DNA of 7,732 nt from Bacteroidota bacterium (GCA_030695265.1 JAUYTA010000960.1:1-7732), one strand, 5' to 3'. Positions 1 through 4,969 are shown, counted from the first letter of the stretch. Translations and numbers: made by a program. The notes: generated by a model from the letters alone, not told the origin.

Positions 1-2
1 AT

Positions 3-101
3 TATTGGGTGTTGAAGAATAACAAAATGCCCTTCCCATTATGGATTTTGCTGGCGAAGAATATTTCAAAGATTCCGCAGTTGATTTTCAGGAAAAGATG
101 A
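3..101 (+). CDS. C-terminal end of a family 2 glycosyltransferase (gene enters from the left)
   Basis: An open frame runs in from the left edge and stops at 99-101. Its last residues include FPLWILLAKNISKIPQLIF. This matches the C-terminus of GT2 (WcaA-like) glycosyltransferases, which transfer sugars in the cytoplasm during O-antigen, capsule or exopolysaccharide assembly. Only about 32 codons are visible, so the catalytic DXD region is outside the window and whether this copy is full length cannot be judged. The same tail recurs at 1179-1445, 3387-3430 and 6609-6653; the 1179-1445 copy carries more family-typical sequence and supports the assignment. A hairpin repeat begins 10 bases after the stop. 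Confidence 0.65.
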   Translation, partial: YWVLKNNKMPFPLWILLAKNISKIPQLIFRKR

Positions 102-110
102 AGTCCAACA

Positions 111-143
111 AGTGGGAGCGCAACTTTGAGTCGTACCCCCGCT
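111..143. repeat. Hairpin repeat H, copy 1
   Basis: An imperfect palindrome with outer arms AGTGGG and (C)CCCGCT and inner arms around a TTG loop (ACT-TTG-AGT). It lies directly behind the GT2 stop, where it could end transcription, but it has no T-tract. The same element is at 2622-2653, 4807-4839, 5510-5542 and 6663-6695. This copy and the 6663 copy share the variant AGCGCAACTTTGAG; the other three carry AGCACGACTT. Confidence 0.75.
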
Positions 144-184
144 GAGATTACGAGTTTAAAGATAAAGAAAAGGTTTTCAAATAA
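144..184 (+). other. Possible ORF-tail remnant before higB
   Basis: Just after the hairpin, one frame reads DYEFKDKEKVFK and then stops at 182-184. It loosely resembles the ORF tails ending at 2552 and 4737 (YEFIDIDKDEVVF in the latter). The stretch is too short to assign and could be chance. Confidence 0.2.
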
Positions 185-231
185 GGTTAACTCTTAAAAT
201 AAATAGTTCTGATTATTTCCGAACAATTACA

Positions 232-239
232 TATCTTTG
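232..239 (+). promoter_or_regulatory. Bacteroidota -7 box (TATCTTTG) of higBA
   Basis: TATCTTTG fits the TAnnTTTG -7 consensus of the Bacteroidota primary sigma factor. No clear -33 TTTG lies 17-20 bp upstream. The higB ATG at 249 is only 9 bases after the box, so the mRNA would have a very short or absent leader. Confidence 0.5.
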
Positions 240-248
240 TATTCGTTT

Positions 249-587
249 ATGAGATTAATTGGCAAGCATAAATTAGAAAAACTGAAAAGAAAAAACAGAG
301 GGAACATTTCTTTGACAAGAGAAATAGACAAACTGATCGTTGACATAGAAATGAATGAATGGAAAAGTAAGGCTGAATTAAAAACAACCAGATCAGATGC
401 TGATTGTGTGCATAGCGACGGCTTTTATTTCTTTAATTTGAATGTTAACAGAACCATGATACTTGTAGAATTTGAAGAAGGAGAAGCATCTGTAGTCTGG
501 GTGGGTAACCATCAAGAATACGAAAACATCTTCAAAAATAATAAAGGCACCATCAAAAAATGGTTAAAAGACAACAATTGGATTTAA
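249..587 (+). CDS. higB: HigB-family toxin (mRNA interferase)
   Basis: The 112-residue product starts MRLIGKHKLEKL and carries, near the C-terminus, the pattern VVWVGNHQEYENI. Both are typical of the HigB_toxin family (RelE-like fold, ribosome-dependent mRNA cleavage), whose members often start MRVI and have an FVGTHKEYD-like motif. An upstream in-frame TTG at 237 would add four residues, but it lies inside the -7 box, so ATG 249 is preferred. The C-terminal extension (NNKGTIKKWLKDNNWI) is slightly longer than in many relatives. The antitoxin gene follows after 6 bases; this toxin-first order is usual for hig operons. The family call is firm; activity is inferred. Confidence 0.85.
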   Translation: MRLIGKHKLEKLKRKNRGNISLTREIDKLIVDIEMNEWKSKAELKTTRSDADCVHSDGFYFFNLNVNRTMILVEFEEGEASVVWVGNHQEYENIFKNNKGTIKKWLKDNNWI

Positions 588-593
588 ATAACT

Positions 594-1154
594 ATGCAAA
601 CAGATTTTGACATCAACAAAGTAATTAAGCAGGGCAAAATTCAAAATGAATTGGATTTTGAAAGGGCTCTGATTGCCGACAGAAAGTTAAGAATTCTGTC
701 CAAAGAAAATCCGGATTACGTGCCTGTAAGAAAAAAATTACGCGATTTAATTGAAGACTGGGAAATCAAACATTGGTCGGCAGATTTGGAAATAGCTGAT
801 GAAAAAATAAGTGAAAGTGACCTTGTCGGTTCTATCGCGGAAATCGAACGCCAGTTCATCGAAAAACGAAAAAGTATGATCAGAGCGAGATTGAAAAGTC
901 TGGATCTTTCGCAACAAGCTTTGGGTATCTTGTTAGGACATAATAGCAAATCGTATATATCAGAATTATTAAATGGTATTACCCCTTTTTCATTAAGGGA
1001 TTTAATCGTTATTAACCGGCTATTAAAAATTGATTTAACCGATTTGATACCGGCGTTTTTGTCTCATAACGAACGTATAAGGATTAAGGCCTCTCTGGAG
1101 AAACTGGAGAATACTAAGTTGAAACTTAGTAAAGCTGATTTTACAATGGTTTAA
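594..1154 (+). CDS. higA: HigA-family antitoxin with XRE-type helix-turn-helix
   Basis: A 186-residue protein. Residues about 96-152 form a Cro/C1-type helix-turn-helix: IRARLKSLDLSQQALGILLG, then a recognition-helix region SKSYISELLNG and the closing RDLIVINRLLKIDLTDLIP. Residues 20-70 are a charged helical segment, including LRDLIEDWEIKHW, which resembles the YENKH-type segment of HigA/HigA-like antitoxins. HigA binds HigB to neutralise it and represses the operon through the HTH. At 186 aa it is longer than common HigA proteins of about 100-130 aa because of the N-terminal part and a basic C-terminal tail. It is 6 bases downstream of higB and so surely co-transcribed. Confidence 0.83.
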   Translation: MQTDFDINKVIKQGKIQNELDFERALIADRKLRILSKENPDYVPVRKKLRDLIEDWEIKHWSADLEIADEKISESDLVGSIAEIERQFIEKRKSMIRARLKSLDLSQQALGILLGHNSKSYISELLNGITPFSLRDLIVINRLLKIDLTDLIPAFLSHNERIRIKASLEKLENTKLKLSKADFTMV

Positions 1155-1178
1155 ATTTTAAGTATCTCCATTATCACA

Positions 1179-1445
1179 CTGTTCAACTTCAAGTTAAAAT
1201 GTGTAGCCGATTACGATTATATCCTTCGTGTATTTCAGGATAAAACACTCACCATTACCTACTTGCCCGAGGTCGTCACCAAAATGCATAAGGGAGGAAT
1301 GAGTACAGGAGGAATTAAAAACCTGATTAATAAAAAGAAGGAAGATTATTGGGTGTTGAAGAATAACAAAATGCCTTTCCCATTATGGATTTTGCTGGCA
1401 AAGAATGTTTCAAAGATTCCGCAATTGTTTTTCAGGAAAGGATGA
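1179..1445 (+). pseudogene. 3' fragment of a family 2 glycosyltransferase
   Basis: One frame runs from about 1179 to the stop at 1443-1445, about 88 codons. It shows FNFKLKCVADYDYILRVF, then TYLPEVVTKMHKGG, KEDYWVLKNNKMPFP and LLAKNVSKIPQLFF. GT2 polysaccharide glycosyltransferases end in this way: an F(N)-ADYDLxLR segment after the catalytic core, a YLPEVLVKMRxGG motif, and a C-terminus ending KIPQFF. The N-terminal nucleotide-sugar binding half, with its DXD motif, is absent and no start signal precedes the frame. It is therefore a 5'-truncated remnant. Its last 99 bases closely match 3-101 but with several substitutions, so it is a diverged copy rather than a recent duplicate. Confidence 0.8.
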
Positions 1446-1450
1446 ACAGA

Positions 1451-1469
1451 CCTGCCCGAAGCGGGCGGG
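1451..1469. terminator. GC-rich hairpin after the GT2 remnant
   Basis: CCTGCCCG-AAG-CGGGCGGG forms an 8-bp stem (one G-T pair) with a 3-base loop, 5 bases after the remnant stop. There is no T-tract, so it may be a dispersed repeat hairpin rather than a true terminator. Confidence 0.4.
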
Positions 1470-1507
1470 ATGAAAGGAACAGGAAAAACATTTGAATCAC
1501 ATCAAAT

Positions 1508-1536
1508 TTTGTAGCTAAAAAATATCACTACATTTG
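1508..1536 (+). promoter_or_regulatory. Promoter of hicBA (copy 1)
   Basis: TTTG at 1508-1511 and TACATTTG at 1529-1536, 17 bp apart, fit the Bacteroidota -33/-7 pattern with slightly short spacing. A TGTAG/CTACA inverted repeat (1510-1514 and 1528-1532) overlaps both boxes and could be an antitoxin operator. Confidence 0.5.
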
Positions 1537-1558
1537 TTGTAAGAAAATCAATTTTGCT

Positions 1559-1954
1559 ATGGCACAATATCTATTTAAAGGAGGATATGAAAATCAATCA
1601 GGAAGTGTAAAGGTTATGCTTCTTCTTTTTCATTTTGAAGATGAAAATAAGGTTCATTTTATTTATTCACCTCATTTAGATTTGACAGGTTATGGTAATA
1701 ATATTGAAGAAGCCAAAGATTCTTTCGCCATTGTATTTGAAGATTTTGTTGACTATACCCTAAAAAAGAAAACATTAAGCAAGGTATTAACTGGTTTAGG
1801 ATGGGAATTGAAGGGATCAGATAAAAAACCAAAGAAGATTCTCGCCCCAAGTATTACATCTGTGATTAAAGATAATGAGTATGTCTCTGAGATATTTGAC
1901 AAATATCCGGTAAACACTTATCATCAGGAAGTTGGACTGCCATCGTTCATTTAA
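1559..1954 (+). CDS. HicB-like antitoxin (long form)
   Basis: A 131-residue protein whose residues 32-46 read VHFIYSPHLDLTGYG. This is the HicB signature, in which a partial RNase H-like fold carries a (Y)SPxLdltGyG strand-turn, followed by EEAKDSFAIVFEDFVDYT. In HicB the domain neutralises HicA, and a C-terminal region often binds the operator. The tail after residue 80 (lysine-rich, then SITSVIKDNEYV) matches no HTH I can recognise. The gene precedes hicA by 11 bases, the reverse of the classical hicA-hicB order but common in Bacteroidota. ATG 1559 is preferred for its place 22 bases after the -7 box. Confidence 0.78.
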   Translation: MAQYLFKGGYENQSGSVKVMLLLFHFEDENKVHFIYSPHLDLTGYGNNIEEAKDSFAIVFEDFVDYTLKKKTLSKVLTGLGWELKGSDKKPKKILAPSITSVIKDNEYVSEIFDKYPVNTYHQEVGLPSFI

Positions 1955-1961
1955 AGAGAGG
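1955..1961 (+). promoter_or_regulatory. Strong ribosome binding site of hicA
   Basis: AGAGAGG sits 4 bases before ATG 1966, in the gap between the pair. It is purine-rich and fixes the hicA start. Confidence 0.5.
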
Positions 1962-1965
1962 TGGA

Positions 1966-2220
1966 ATGTCAACGAAGAAACTATCAAATATTCCAATCCA
2001 AATATTTCGTAAATTTCTTGAAAGTCAGGGATTAAAAATTATTAAGGATAGCAAAGGAAGAGGTCGTCACGAAAAATGGTCAAAATCAAGTATGGATAGA
2101 CCAATCACAATTCAAACTCATATTGACCCGGTACCGGAATTTATCGTGAAACAAGTTCTACGCCATCTAAACATGGATAAAAATAAGTTCTTCGATGAGT
2201 TGAAAAAAAATAAGTTTTGA
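1966..2220 (+). CDS. HicA-family toxin (mRNA interferase)
   Basis: An 84-residue basic protein with SNIPIQIFRKFLESQGLK, then GRGRHEKW with the presumed catalytic His at residue 35, then ITIQTHIDPVPEFIVKQVLR. HicA/YcfA toxins have a dsRBD-like fold with a GSH(H) catalytic histidine followed by an R-x-(I/V)-T/V-(I/V)-P/Q-x-H strand and a helix. Here the usual G-S/G-H is G-R-H, a variant that keeps the His. HicA cleaves mRNA and tmRNA independently of the ribosome. It is co-transcribed with the HicB-like gene upstream and shares little with the second HicA at 5210-5437, so the two pairs are different subtypes. Confidence 0.8.
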   Translation: MSTKKLSNIPIQIFRKFLESQGLKIIKDSKGRGRHEKWSKSSMDRPITIQTHIDPVPEFIVKQVLRHLNMDKNKFFDELKKNKF

Positions 2221-2224
2221 TCTC

Positions 2225-2245
2225 CTTGCCAAATTAACCGGCAAG
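2225..2245 (+). terminator. Weak hairpin terminator candidate after hicA
   Basis: CTTGCC and GGCAAG pair across a 9-base loop, 4 bases after the hicA stop. The sequence that follows, AAATTTT, is a poor T-tract, so termination is uncertain. Confidence 0.35.
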
Positions 2246-2305
2246 AAATTTTCGGTTAGCGCTGTGCGTGTTAAAAAGTTCTGCCTGCCCGCCTTGGAGG
2301 GCCTG

Positions 2306-2328
2306 CCCCGTAGCGAAGCGTATCGGGG
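2306..2328. repeat. GC-rich dispersed hairpin
   Basis: CCCCGTA pairs with TA-CGGGG (one bulge) around GCGAAGCG. It belongs to the cluster of GC-rich intergenic hairpins here. Confidence 0.45.
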
Positions 2329-2347
2329 TGACACTACCCAGTTCGAT

Positions 2348-2365
2348 GTCCCGAGCCCTCGGGAC
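2348..2365. repeat. Perfect 7-bp hairpin
   Basis: GTCCCGA-GCCC-TCGGGAC is a perfect 7-bp stem with a 4-base loop. It lies just before the ORF-tail remnant at 2368. The hairpin at 7716-7732 has a related arm (CCCCCGA). Confidence 0.55.
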
Positions 2366-2367
2366 CC

Positions 2368-2552
2368 CACACAATTCAGGATTTAAAGCGCCGTTTACAT
2401 TGTCAGAAGGCCTTTTGGTTCCTGACTTCGGCGTGAGCGTTCGACTGAGCGTTCGACTGAGCTCACGCCGAAGTCTCAGTCGAAGTTCGGTAACTGAGCC
2501 TGTCGAAGTTATAGATCCGGAAAAGGATGAGGTAATTTTTGAATCGGAATAG
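2368..2552 (+). pseudogene. Decayed ORF tail, copy 1, interrupted by dispersed repeats
   Basis: One frame reads NSGFKAPFTLSEGLLVPD, then repeat-derived residues, then VIDPEKDEVIFESE and a stop at 2550-2552. The flanks match 4602-4737, where the frame gives SGFKSPFTFSEGL and the end FIDIDKDEVVFES. Conservation of the reading between copies shows that both descend from the 3' end of one gene. I do not recognise the protein. In this copy a repeat cluster (2424-2510) replaces the middle seen in copy 2, and the frame stays open through it. Confidence 0.5.
2424..2510. repeat. Dispersed TGAG-CCTG-TCGAAG repeat cluster with a 15-bp inverted repeat
   Basis: Arms GACTTCGGCGTGAGC (2424-2438) and GCTCACGCCGAAGTC (2461-2475) are perfectly complementary. 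The 22-base loop is nearly two copies of GTTCGACTGAGC (2439-2450, 2451-2462). Behind it come CTCAGTCGAAGT and CTGAGCCTGTCGAAG, members of a REP-like family spread between genes in many bacteria. Bases 2451-2475 recur exactly in inverted orientation at 4889-4913. Confidence 0.75.
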
Positions 2553-2560
2553 CCCCATTT

Positions 2561-2653
2561 AGTAAGGGTTTCACTTGAAGCCTGTCCGCCCATTGGCGGA
2601 TGAAGCCCTTACTTGCCAAAAAGTGGGAGCACGACTTTGAGTCGCACCCCCAC
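2561..2653. repeat. Double-hairpin repeat R, copy 1
   Basis: This unit is a long hairpin followed by hairpin H. The first stem pairs AGTAAGGG (2561-2568) with CCCTTACT (2606-2613), then TTCA with TGAA, then TCCGCC with GGCGGA. After TTGCCAAAA, hairpin H covers 2622-2653. Other copies are at 4746-4839 and 5451-5542. It is too GC-rich and structured to be coding; it may act as a terminator or insulator and gives homology for recombination. Confidence 0.8.
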
Positions 2654-2677
2654 ACATTCGGAAATGATCGTTTCGTT

Positions 2678-2763
2678 GGGAATGTTTGTGTTTTAAAATT
2701 TTAATGCACAATGCAAAGGCCTTAAAATTGAATTAGCTAACTTTGTAAAAAAAATAAAGCAAA
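2678..2763 (+). promoter_or_regulatory. Promoter/leader P, copy 1
   Basis: It contains the -7 box TAACTTTG at 2738-2745 and an inverted repeat AATTTTAA (2697-2704) / TTAAAATT (2722-2729) enclosing TGCACAATGCA. It is almost identical to 6718-6802, which drives a different TA operon. The inverted repeat is a good operator candidate. No clear -33 box is seen. Confidence 0.65.
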
Positions 2764-2970
2764 ATGGATGCGATAAATTTCAAAGTGTATCCTCATAACA
2801 GGGAACAAATAGAAGCGATTAAAACGGTTTTCAAAGCCTTTAAAATCAAATTTGAAGTTGAAGAAGAAAAATCATACAACCCTGAGTTTGTAGAGCGGGT
2901 TCTTTTGGCCAAAGAAGAAATCAAACAAGGTAAAGGTGTTAAAATAGCCACCAAAGATTTATGGAAATAA
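2764..2970 (+). CDS. Small antitoxin (DUF2683-like), partner of YoeB
   Basis: A 68-residue acidic protein: MDAINFKVYPHNREQIEAIK, a helical middle KTVFKAFKIKFEVEEE, then YNPEFVERVLLAKEEIKQGK and a C-terminus TKDLWK. The YNPEFVEKI...GK...(K/T)xxDLWK ending is typical of small Bacteroidota antitoxins next to YoeB/RelE toxins. The C-terminal half probably wraps round the toxin and the N-terminal part may form the DNA-binding dimer. This is not the YefM that usually accompanies YoeB. Its end overlaps the toxin start by 10 bases, which implies translational coupling. The family name rests on resemblance recalled from memory. Confidence 0.7.
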   Translation: MDAINFKVYPHNREQIEAIKTVFKAFKIKFEVEEEKSYNPEFVERVLLAKEEIKQGKGVKIATKDLWK

Positions 2971-3224
2971 TTTATTCCTTGAAAGCTCTTGAGGATATAA
3001 GCTACTGGAAAAAAAGTGGCAATAAAGCAGTGCAGGAGAAAATTTCGGCATTGATTAACGATATCGTAAAGCATCCTTTTACGGGTATAGGCAAGCCGGA
3101 AGCATTAAAATATCATCTGTCAGGTTCCTGGTCCCGAAGAATAACACTCACTGACCGACTTGTTTACAGCGTAAATATTGAAAATAACAGCATAGAAATT
3201 GAAACTGCCAGAGGACACTATTGA
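2961..3224 (+). CDS. yoeB: Txe/YoeB-family toxin (ribosome-dependent mRNA endonuclease)
   Basis: An 87-residue protein at normal YoeB length. It shows WKKSGNKAVQEKI, HPFTGIGKPEALKY, SGSWSRRI, RLVYSV and the C-terminal GHY. The counterparts of the E. coli YoeB catalytic residues Glu46, Arg65, His83 and Tyr84 appear as Glu47, Arg66, His86 and Tyr87, so the active site is complete. YoeB binds the ribosomal A site and cleaves mRNA during translation. ATG 2961 lies within the end of the antitoxin gene in another frame. This is one of the firmest assignments in the window. Confidence 0.92.
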   Translation: MEIIYSLKALEDISYWKKSGNKAVQEKISALINDIVKHPFTGIGKPEALKYHLSGSWSRRITLTDRLVYSVNIENNSIEIETARGHY

Positions 3225-3386
3225 GTTTTTGAAGACAACATTTTACTGTTTCGATTACTTTCACCAGATTTAAACCTTATTTATTTCACTGCCAAGGGAT
3301 GCGGCGGAGTATTCTAACCGTTATTTTTTACTAAAAAGTGATCAAAAATCGCTTCACCCCCAGCCTTGCAACGATTTATGTTCCTA

Positions 3387-3430
3387 GGAATATTTCAAAG
3401 ATACCGCAATTGTTTTTCAGGAAAAGATGA
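3387..3430 (+). pseudogene. GT2 3'-tail scar (about 15 codons)
   Basis: AATATTTCAAAGATACCGCA, then TTGTTTTTCAGG and a TGA at 3428-3430 translate as NISKIPQLFFRKR, the C-terminus of the glycosyltransferase at 3-101 and 1179-1445. Only the last 15 or so codons remain and the upstream sequence is unrelated to GT2. It shares GATACC with the 6609 copy, against GATTCC in the other two. Confidence 0.75.
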
Positions 3431-3526
3431 GAACATTGAATGCGGATAGGGAGGATTTTAAAACCGGTACTAATTTTCAATTGTTTTATAGCCCGCTAAG
3501 CGTAATAAACATTGAAATTCTTTTTT

Positions 3527-3534
3527 TAGCTTTG
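3527..3534 (+). promoter_or_regulatory. -7 box (TAGCTTTG) of the VapB-like gene
   Basis: TAGCTTTG fits TAnnTTTG and lies 10 bases before ATG 3545 and 16 before ATG 3551. No good -33 box is visible. Confidence 0.45.
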
Positions 3535-3544
3535 TGAAAACTAA

Positions 3545-3745
3545 ATGCAAATGGAAACATTAAAGATAAATATTATCAATCAGGATGCATTGGCCATTTT
3601 AATCGGGATGGAACAGGCAGGCTTAATTATACTCCCTAAAAAAGAGGTTAAGAATAAAAATCTATCGAGACAACTAAGAGGGGCGATCTCAAGTTCCCGG
3701 GCAAAAGAAATGATTGAAACCATCGAAAAAGAAAGAGCAGAATGA
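3545..3745 (+). CDS. Small VapB-like antitoxin, now without an intact toxin
   Basis: A protein of 66 residues, or 64 if it starts at the second ATG (3551), which gives the more usual beginning METLKINIINQDALAIL. The N-terminal strand-helix, a linker (LPKKEVKNKNLSRQLRG) and an acidic C-terminal helix (RAKEMIETIEKERAE) fit small Bacteroidota antitoxins that precede PIN-domain toxins. No DNA-binding fold can be named with certainty. The following PIN gene has lost its front end, so this antitoxin may be a leftover or may protect against a related toxin elsewhere. The frame runs directly into the toxin remnant, separated by one TGA. Confidence 0.6.
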   Translation: MQMETLKINIINQDALAILIGMEQAGLIILPKKEVKNKNLSRQLRGAISSSRAKEMIETIEKERAE

Positions 3746-3985
3746 TATAATGACAAAAACGAAGAAGATAAATTTAATTTGCTAATCAATCATTCTATTC
3801 TACATCCAATTGATAATAAAATCATTGAAGAAACAATATCAATAAGGAAAGCTCATAAAATAAAGCTCCCTGATGCAATAATTGCTGCAACCTGCATGGT
3901 AAATGGGTTGGATATCCTAACCCTTAATACAAAAGATTTCGAAAATATTGATGGACTAAAGGTAATCGAGCCCGAAACTATATAA
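3746..3985 (+). pseudogene. VapC (PIN-domain) toxin lacking its N-terminus
   Basis: The frame after the antitoxin stop reads NDKNEEDKFNLLINHS, HPIDNKIIEETISIRKAHKI, KLPDAIIAATCMVNGLDI and LTLNTKDFENIDGLKVI, ending at 3983-3985. The KLPDAIIAAT and LTLNTKDF motifs carry the third and fourth acidic residues of PIN ribonucleases. The first motif (a (F/L)xDTN strand) and the following 50 or so residues are missing, and the only possible start is a TTG at 3779. VapC cleaves tRNA or rRNA, but this piece lacks half of the metal site. It is probably a deletion derivative of a former vapBC pair. Confidence 0.75.
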
Positions 3986-4245
3986 CTGGCAAACAATAAA
4001 AAATTACCGGCAGTTCGTTTACCCTATTGGTTGGGTTATATGGGAGGTTTAAGTTTTATTGGAATTACCCTGGCCACTTTATTAAGCATATCAAACAATC
4101 CATTTCCTGAATTCAGGTATATTTTATCTACTCTTATCATCCTGTTTTTCATAGGGATTAAGGATGATATTTTAATAATTTCGGCTCATAAAAAATTTAC
4201 TGCTCAGATTCTGAGTGCTTTGATTTTGATCATCCTGGGAGATAT
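3986..4245 (+). pseudogene. Internal fragment of a WecA/MraY-type sugar-1-phosphate transferase
   Basis: Right after the PIN remnant stop, the same frame continues ANNKKLP, YMGGLSFIGITLATLLS, FRYILSTLIILFFIGIKDD and HKKFTAQILSALILIILGD. GG(L)SFIG followed by a hydrophobic helix and IGIKDD corresponds to the Asp-Asp motif region of the polyprenyl-phosphate GlcNAc-1-phosphate transferases that start O-antigen or capsule lipid-linked sugars at the inner membrane. About 70 residues of a protein of roughly 350 are left; both ends are missing. After GDMR the frame changes abruptly to an unrelated PIN toxin. Two hydrophobic segments are visible. Bases 3986-4030 align poorly and may be the join. Confidence 0.75.
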
Positions 4246-4419
4246 GCGGAATACCCTAATATCACAACTAGCGAAAAAACAGTACTTATAGAAGCACTCA
4301 AAAAATTTCGTGCGGAGAATATCGACTTTGTCGATGCAATATTGGTTGCTTATAACCATAAAATGGGCGCAACCATACATTCATTCGATAAAAAATTAAA
4401 CAAACTTTGTAAACCTTAG
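4243..4419 (+). pseudogene. C-terminal half of a second VapC/PIN toxin
   Basis: A frame offset from the WecA fragment reads YPNITTSEKTVLIEALKKF, then IDFVDAILVAYNHKMGA and IHSFDKKLNKLCKP, with a stop at 4417-4419. The (I)DFVDAxLxA motif and the (T/S)FDKKL-x-KL ending are the last two PIN motifs, as in short VapC proteins. The N-terminal half and any antitoxin are absent. The join with the WecA fragment is near 4236-4250. It is not a duplicate of the PIN piece at 3746-3985; the residues differ throughout. Confidence 0.78.
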
Positions 4420-4521
4420 CCAAGAGTTTTATCTCGTCGTCAGGCTCTTTTTTTACTTTCTGCTATATCCCGCAAGTGCGAGCGCAACACGGAGCAGCAT
4501 CCCACCATACACAAATGATCT

Positions 4522-4538
4522 CATCGTAATTTACGATG
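4522..4538. promoter_or_regulatory. Perfect 17-bp dyad
   Basis: CATCGTAA-T-TTACGATG is a perfect 8-bp inverted repeat around one base. It has the shape of a dimeric repressor operator, but no intact gene starts within 400 bases on either strand, so it may be a relic. A short intergenic hairpin is the alternative. Confidence 0.35.
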
Positions 4539-4601
4539 TATTTGCGTTTCTTCGCGGATTTTATTCCTACGAAAAATAAAAATATACCTTACACAGCCGC
4601 C

Positions 4602-4737
4602 CACAAAGTTCAGGATTCAAATCGCCGTTTACATTCTCGGAAGGCCTTTGGTTCCTGAGTTTATCGAAGGACACCGCACTTTGCATTATGAGTTTATAGA
4701 TATTGACAAGGATGAGGTTGTTTTTGAATCGAAATAA
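4602..4737 (+). pseudogene. Decayed ORF tail, copy 2
   Basis: It is homologous to 2368-2552. In one frame it reads SGFKSPFTFSEGL; one T fewer than copy 1 in the run near 4645 shifts the frame, and another frame continues GHRTLHYEF and IDIDKDEVVFESK to a stop at 4735-4737. The middle includes CCTGAGTTTATCGAAGG, which itself resembles the dispersed TCGAAGG repeat. I do not recognise the parent protein. Both copies lead straight into repeat R. Confidence 0.5.
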
Positions 4738-4745
4738 CCCCATTT

Positions 4746-4839
4746 AGTAAGGGTTTCACTTGAAGCCTGTCCGCCCATTGGCTGATGAAGCCCTTACTTG
4801 CCAAAAAGTGGGAGCACGACTTCGAGTCGCACCCCCACT
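4746..4839. repeat. Double-hairpin repeat R, copy 2
   Basis: Nearly identical to 2561-2653, with the first hairpin from AGTAAGGG to CCCTTACT and hairpin H at 4807-4839. Here TTGGCTGATG replaces TTGGCGGATG, which weakens the inner stem by one pair. The shared flank upstream (CCCCATTT) extends the homology with copy 1 into the ORF tail. Confidence 0.8.
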
Positions 4840-4854
4840 GACTCGTGTAATTCG

Positions 4855-4926
4855 GTGGCCCCTGAGTCCGTCGAAGGGTGGTCCCTGAGACTTCGGCGTG
4901 AGCTCAGTCGAACGCCTGTCGAAGTG
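4855..4926. repeat. Dispersed TCGAAG repeat cluster, second
   Basis: It contains CCCTGAGTCCGTCGAAGGG, CCCTGAGACTTCGG and CGCCTGTCGAAGTG, members of the same family as 2424-2510. Bases 4889-4913 are an exact inverted copy of 2451-2475. Confidence 0.7.
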
Positions 4927-4938
4927 TCGTGCAACCAT

Positions 4939-4969
4939 TTTGAGCAAGCAAATTCTTTTGATACCTTTG
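4939..4969 (+). promoter_or_regulatory. Promoter of the second hicBA
   Basis: TTTG (4939-4942), 19 bp, then TACCTTTG (4962-4969) match the Bacteroidota -33/-7 consensus well, the best promoter in the window. The hicB ATG follows 13 bases after. Confidence 0.7.

Larger units (their letters stand above)
1155..1558. other. Gene-poor stretch: GT2 remnant, hairpin and hicBA promoter
   Basis: These 404 bases between higA and hicB hold a glycosyltransferase 3' fragment (1179-1445), a GC-rich hairpin (1451-1469) and a promoter (1508-1536). I see no other gene. Bases 1155-1178 are the probable join between the hig module and the GT2 debris. Confidence 0.6.
2221..2763. other. Gene-poor repeat mosaic between hicBA and the YoeB module
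   Basis: These 543 bases hold hairpins (2225-2245, 2306-2328, 2348-2365), a decayed ORF tail (2368-2552), a dispersed-repeat cluster with a 15-bp inverted repeat (2424-2510), the double-hairpin repeat (2561-2653) and a promoter/leader (2678-2763). Open frames here, on either strand, are driven by the GC-rich repeats and I do not call genes from them. Confidence 0.7.
3225..3544. other. Gene-poor stretch: joint with GT2 tail scar
   Basis: These 320 bases hold no gene. Bases 3225-3314 show nothing I recognise. Bases 3315-3430 match 6544-6653: a small hairpin region (GTGAT-CAAAA-ATCGC, about 3338), then the GT2 tail scar. Bases 3431-3526 are AT-rich with no clear feature before the promoter of the next pair. 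Confidence 0.6.

Noticed and set aside
237..248. TTG start adding four residues to HigB
   Set aside because: It lies on the -7 box; the MRLI start at 249 fits the family.
2167..2593. Open frames on both strands through the GC-rich repeat region (for example minus 2234-2593, plus 2268-2552 from its start)
   Set aside because: The sequence is palindromic repeats, which read open on both strands; there is no promoter or RBS, and only the short tail shared with 4602-4737 looks protein-derived.
3779..3985. Truncated VapC as a functional 68-aa protein from TTG 3779
   Set aside because: It lacks the first PIN acidic motifs, and no RBS is seen.
4031..4291. WecA-like fragment as an intact 86-aa gene starting at TTG 4031
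   Set aside because: It is an internal piece of a much larger membrane enzyme, and its last residues are a wrong-frame reading of the PIN fragment.
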